From Candidatus Bathyarchaeota archaeon (GTDB lineage Archaea; Thermoproteota; Bathyarchaeia; Bathyarchaeales; Bathyarchaeaceae): a stretch of DNA of 40,490 nucleotides. The notes beneath the pieces are model-generated. The model made no database searches and was not told where the DNA came from. It saw only the letters and a list, made by a program, of their open reading frames with translations. The stretch covers positions 1 through 40,490 of the forward strand of contig JAUWZP010000006.1 of assembly GCA_030615265.1 (NCBI GenBank). Direction: 5' to 3'. The position numbers and the translations under genes are program-made. Positions 37,680 through 40,490 of this stretch are shown here, one piece after another; position 1 is the first letter of the stretch, and each line of letters starts with the position of its first letter.

Positions 37680-38861
37680 CTAAGTCTCAAAGCAATATTC
37701 AACTCGTTGAAAGTCACGGATAAACCGTGTAACCTCTTTCTTGAGCCTTTCAGTTTCTTCCTCATCGATTAACCGGCGCTTTATGAATTCAGCAATCTTC
37801 TCCATCTCGCCTTCTTTCATCCCGCGTCTTGTAACTTCACAAGTTCCAAGCCTTACACCGCAATCAGCAATAATGTTCACCTTCTCTAGTTTTCGAGCTG
37901 CAACCTCGCCCTGCTTATAACCTCCATAATCCAGCCAGACCTGATGCGACCGGGTAAAACCATATTCGGCGCATTTAACAGGAAAACCATAATCTGACAA
38001 AGCTTTCGCAAGAGTCTGCGCGTTGCAAACAACTTGCTCAGCATATTCGTTTCCAAAAGTTTTCATCTCTGCTAGAGCCAAGGTTAAAGCTGCGATGCGG
38101 TTCCAATGTGCGTTGTCAACAAACATCGGGAAAATTCGTTTCTTCATGGGTTCCCCGTGCTCCTTGTCAGCAACTATGATTCCACCTTGAGGCCCGAAAA
38201 ATGATTTATGAGTGGACCCATATAAGATGCAGGCCCCTTCCTTGAGAGGTCTCTGAAAAGTTTTTCCAGCAATCAAACCCAAAACGTGGGAGCCATCAAA
38301 GCCAACTATGGCGCTAACCTCGTTTGCAGCTTTGCCCATCTCTCGCACCGGATGAGGAAACAAAAACAGGCTGGCCCCGAAAACTACGATTCTCGGCTTC
38401 TCCCGCAAAACAAGCTCAACTGCCTCGTTAACCGTAATGTTCATCCTCTTTTTTGAAAAGGGAAAACCAACAACGCGAAGTCTAAGAAGAGATGTAAGGC
38501 CTTCTTTCCAAAGGCCTGGATAGCCTCCGTCGTCTGGTGAGACGCACAAAACTTTGTCGTTTGGATTGGCAAAGGTTGAAAGAAATATCCAGTTAGCTAT
38601 GTGACCTGAAAGTGAGCGTAAATCAGCGGTTTCAGCCTCAAAAACTTCTTTCGCAAGTTTTTCGCCGTAAAGTTCGATTTTGTCTATAAATTTTGTTCCC
38701 ATGTAGAAGCCGTCTGTAGAAGTGTAGCGATGCCCCAAGTCTGAGGAAAGCAATGAGCGAACGGCTGGACTCATCACGTTCTCAGATGGAATAAGGTTAA
38801 TGCACTTTCTTACACGCCAATCTTCATGTTTCCTGACTAAACTTAAGATGTCCTCAATCAT
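37680..38861 (-). CDS. Serine hydroxymethyltransferase-like PLP enzyme
   Basis: This is a fold-type I PLP enzyme of the SHMT/glycine hydroxymethyltransferase group (393 aa from the ATG at 38861; true SHMTs are about 420-430). Motifs present are INLIPSENVMSPAVRSLL, GHRYTSTDGFYMGTKFIDKI, VGFDGSHVLGLI, and GSTHKSFFGPQGG with the PLP-binding lysine. The usual GNRYAEGYPGKRYYGG-type segment is replaced by HRYTSTDGFYMGTK, so the folate or pterin site has changed. The reaction may still be glycine/serine interconversion or a related aldol cleavage. The gene is transcribed from an AT-rich gap at 38880-38948. Confidence 0.75.
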   Translation of the reverse strand: MIEDILSLVRKHEDWRVRKCINLIPSENVMSPAVRSLLSSDLGHRYTSTDGFYMGTKFIDKIELYGEKLAKEVFEAETADLRSLSGHIANWIFLSTFANPNDKVLCVSPDDGGYPGLWKEGLTSLLRLRVVGFPFSKKRMNITVNEAVELVLREKPRIVVFGASLFLFPHPVREMGKAANEVSAIVGFDGSHVLGLIAGKTFQRPLKEGACILYGSTHKSFFGPQGGIIVADKEHGEPMKKRIFPMFVDNAHWNRIAALTLALAEMKTFGNEYAEQVVCNAQTLAKALSDYGFPVKCAEYGFTRSHQVWLDYGGYKQGEVAARKLEKVNIIADCGVRLGTCEVTRRGMKEGEMEKIAEFIKRRLIDEEETERLKKEVTRFIRDFQRVEYCFET

Positions 38862-38948
38862 AGTGGTTCGCAACCTTGAACTTGACTAAACGGCTTGATG
38901 AAAATATAAGTTTAAAGTATTTGTCATTTAACAATTTGTAATTAGCGA

Positions 38949-39740
38949 CTATTTTCCTTTCCATTCTGGCTTCCGCTTTTCAGCAAACGCCTTTAACCCT
39001 TCCACAGCGTCTTCGGTGCGCATAAGCAAGTTGAGGTATATGCCAGTCACGTTGTCCAATGCTTTCATGAAGCCCATGTCGAGCCCCTGATAAACCGCCA
39101 TGCGGGTCAACTTAAGCACGACAGAACTCTTCCCCTTTAGTTTGTTCACAATTTCCATAGTTGCCTCTTCAAGCTTTTCAGATGGAACCACCTTGTTCAC
39201 CAAGCCGATCTGTGCAGCTTCACCCGCGCTGATCGTGTCTCCAGTGAAGATCAACTCAAAGGCTTTCTTTCTTCCAACAAGCTTAGGCAAAAGGGCAGCT
39301 GCAACTGTAGGAATAGCTCCCACATTAATCTCTGGCTGACCAAACTGCGCCGTTTCAGAAGCAATCACAATGTCACATGCCATAGCAAGCTCGCAACCTC
39401 CACCTAGAGCGTAACCGTTTACCATCGCTACAGCAGGCTTGCCCGCATTGACTAAAGTATAGAAAACCTTGTTGAAAACATTCAACGTGGTTTCAATCTT
39501 GTCAGGGAAATGGTCTCTCACGTCCACGCCAGCACAGAAAGCTTTGTTGCCAGCGCCAGTTATGATTATAGTCTTCACCTGAGCGTCGTCTCGTGCTTTT
39601 TCTAAGGCTGCAGTCAATTCCCTTAGGGTTCCAACGTTCAGGATGTTTAAAGGCGGTCGGTTTATGGTAATCTTTGCGACCTCGTCCGCGCTTTCGTAGA
39701 GTATGTTCTTAGAGGCGGCTTCCAAACGATTCTCCTCCAT
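38949..39740 (-). CDS. Enoyl-CoA hydratase/isomerase family protein
   Basis: This 263-residue crotonase-fold enzyme acts on acyl-CoA thioesters, typically adding water across a 2,3 double bond. The oxyanion-hole motifs are GAGNKAFCAGVDVRD (about residues 62-76) and NGYALGGGCELAMACD (about 109-124). One of the two glutamates of classical hydratases lies in GGGCELAM and the second region reads GQPEINVGAIPTVA, consistent with hydratase chemistry. It is divergent from a 2-hydroxyacyl-CoA dehydratase-type gene across 39741-39894, which suggests joint use in an acyl-CoA pathway. The start is an ATG at 39740. Confidence 0.88.
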   Translation of the reverse strand: MEENRLEAASKNILYESADEVAKITINRPPLNILNVGTLRELTAALEKARDDAQVKTIIITGAGNKAFCAGVDVRDHFPDKIETTLNVFNKVFYTLVNAGKPAVAMVNGYALGGGCELAMACDIVIASETAQFGQPEINVGAIPTVAAALLPKLVGRKKAFELIFTGDTISAGEAAQIGLVNKVVPSEKLEEATMEIVNKLKGKSSVVLKLTRMAVYQGLDMGFMKALDNVTGIYLNLLMRTEDAVEGLKAFAEKRKPEWKGK

Positions 39741-39894
39741 TAACTCGTCGTAAGTTTTCTGTGTAGGCTCTATAAGTCATTTACTGCTTATTATACCAAT
39801 CAAGGGCGGAGTAATGGTAACGAAATATATAAATGCAAAATTTTTTATATTTTAAAGACCGTAGTTATATATGAAATATACGTGAGGATTCCAT

Positions 39895-40490
39895 TTGATT
39901 GAAGAAACATTTGAAACTTTCCGAAACTGGATAGACCAACGCCATGAATACGCAAAGGCTTGGAAAGAACGAACAGGAAACCGTATTGTCGGTTACTTCT
40001 GCACCTACGTGCCGGAAGAAATCCTCTACGCAGCTAACATATTACCCGTTAGAATCTTAGGCAGCCACGAACCCCCAACAGTCACTGAACCTTACATCTT
40101 CGCCATGTATTGCCATTTTTGCCGAGACTGTTTGGCTCAGGGCTTAAAGGGAAGATTTGGTTATCTGGATGGAATCGTTGAGGGGCAAGCGTGCATTCAT
40201 CTGCGGCAGGCTTTCAATGCTTGGAGGCTTCACATACCCATTGACTATGTTCATTACATTCATGTACCTCATGGAGTTCAATCTCCGAGAGCTACACCTT
40301 TTCTAACGCGGGAATTAGCCAATTTCAGAAAGTCGCTGGAAGATTGGACCGGTAAAACCATAACCAACGGAGACCTCGACAGAGGCATAAGCATAATGAA
40401 TAGAAACCGAGAGTTAATGTGGAAAATCTATGAATACCGAAAGGCGAGTCCACCCAAGATCAGCGGGTTAGAAGCCATGGAGATGGTGAT
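39895..40490 (+). CDS. 2-hydroxyacyl-CoA dehydratase / benzoyl-CoA reductase-type subunit (partial)
   Basis: The gene starts at a TTG (39895) behind GAGG and runs open off the window edge (198 codons seen). The residues VGYFCTYVPEEILYAANILP (about 38-57), MYCHFCRDCLAQGLKG and DGIVEGQACIHLRQAFNAW are the family's N-terminal marks. These proteins carry a 4Fe-4S cluster for reductive removal of hydroxyl groups from acyl-CoAs or for ring reduction. The three cysteines in CHFCRDC plus the earlier FCTY are candidate ligands. The end is missing, so alpha and beta types cannot be told apart. TATA-like ATATATAAAT lies near 39823-39832. Confidence 0.85.
   Translation, partial: MIEETFETFRNWIDQRHEYAKAWKERTGNRIVGYFCTYVPEEILYAANILPVRILGSHEPPTVTEPYIFAMYCHFCRDCLAQGLKGRFGYLDGIVEGQACIHLRQAFNAWRLHIPIDYVHYIHVPHGVQSPRATPFLTRELANFRKSLEDWTGKTITNGDLDRGISIMNRNRELMWKIYEYRKASPPKISGLEAMEMV

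Overview
The window looks like chromosome from an anaerobic, acetyl-CoA-pathway archaeon, most probably of the Bathyarchaeia (Thermoproteota). This placement is inferred from gene content, not from a marker tree. The evidence is an archaeal-type CODH/ACS operon (cdhABCDE), a stand-alone GMP synthase ATP-pyrophosphatase subunit, a CofE-like F420 ligase, a eukaryote-type DNA topoisomerase IB, an ADP-forming acyl-CoA synthetase alpha subunit, TATA-like boxes upstream of many genes and frequent GTG/TTG starts.

Layout. 1-12.6 kb is chromosomal: an edge-truncated Cys-rich gene, acyl-CoA synthetase alpha, a long non-coding stretch with an integrase relic and a striking cluster of hairpins, a metzincin-like protein, guaAB, two duplicated coiled-coil genes, a DUF5752 gene, an M29 aminopeptidase, a DUF401 permease, a creatininase-family hydrolase, a flavin reductase, and rubrerythrin with a broken desulforedoxin relic. 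12.6-22.07 kb is an integrated mobile element of about 9.46 kb. It starts with a tyrosine integrase and ends with a HerA/FtsK-like ATPase. Between them are small DNA-binding, zinc-binding and coiled-coil genes, a PD-(D/E)XK nuclease and several genes I cannot name. 22.1-28.9 kb is chromosome again: a multicopper oxidase relic, a secreted beta-propeller protein with a membrane-linked winged-helix regulator, topoisomerase IB, CofE-like ligase, ferredoxin and an acetyltransferase. 29.0-36.0 kb is the CODH/ACS operon, in the order cdhA-B-C-D-E on the minus strand. 36.2-40.5 kb holds a double GNAT protein, a VIT/CCC1-like membrane protein, an SHMT-like PLP enzyme, an enoyl-CoA hydratase and the start of a 2-hydroxyacyl-CoA dehydratase/benzoyl-CoA reductase-type subunit.

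The most informative observation is that the ends of the element can be read from the sequence. A dispersed intergenic repeat occurs intact at about 4335-4435 and 24834-24905. It is split in two here: its left half ends at 12609 and its right half resumes at 22061, and both junctions carry CGGGGG. The element therefore appears to have entered a copy of this repeat. Another copy (2850-2917) sits beside the decayed C-terminus of a different integrase, so the repeat may have been used before. Inside the element, a divergent promoter with a palindromic TATA box and an operator-like inverted repeat lies between a ribbon-helix-helix gene and a zinc-ribbon gene. This suggests a compact control switch. 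Two adjacent genes encode paralogous coiled-coil plus winged-helix proteins of a type I do not recognise.

The metabolic genes fit together as acetyl-CoA production or use through CODH/ACS, acyl-CoA conversions (ACD alpha, enoyl-CoA hydratase, dehydratase-type subunit), low-potential electron carriers (ferredoxin, probably F420) and oxygen-stress defence (rubrerythrin).
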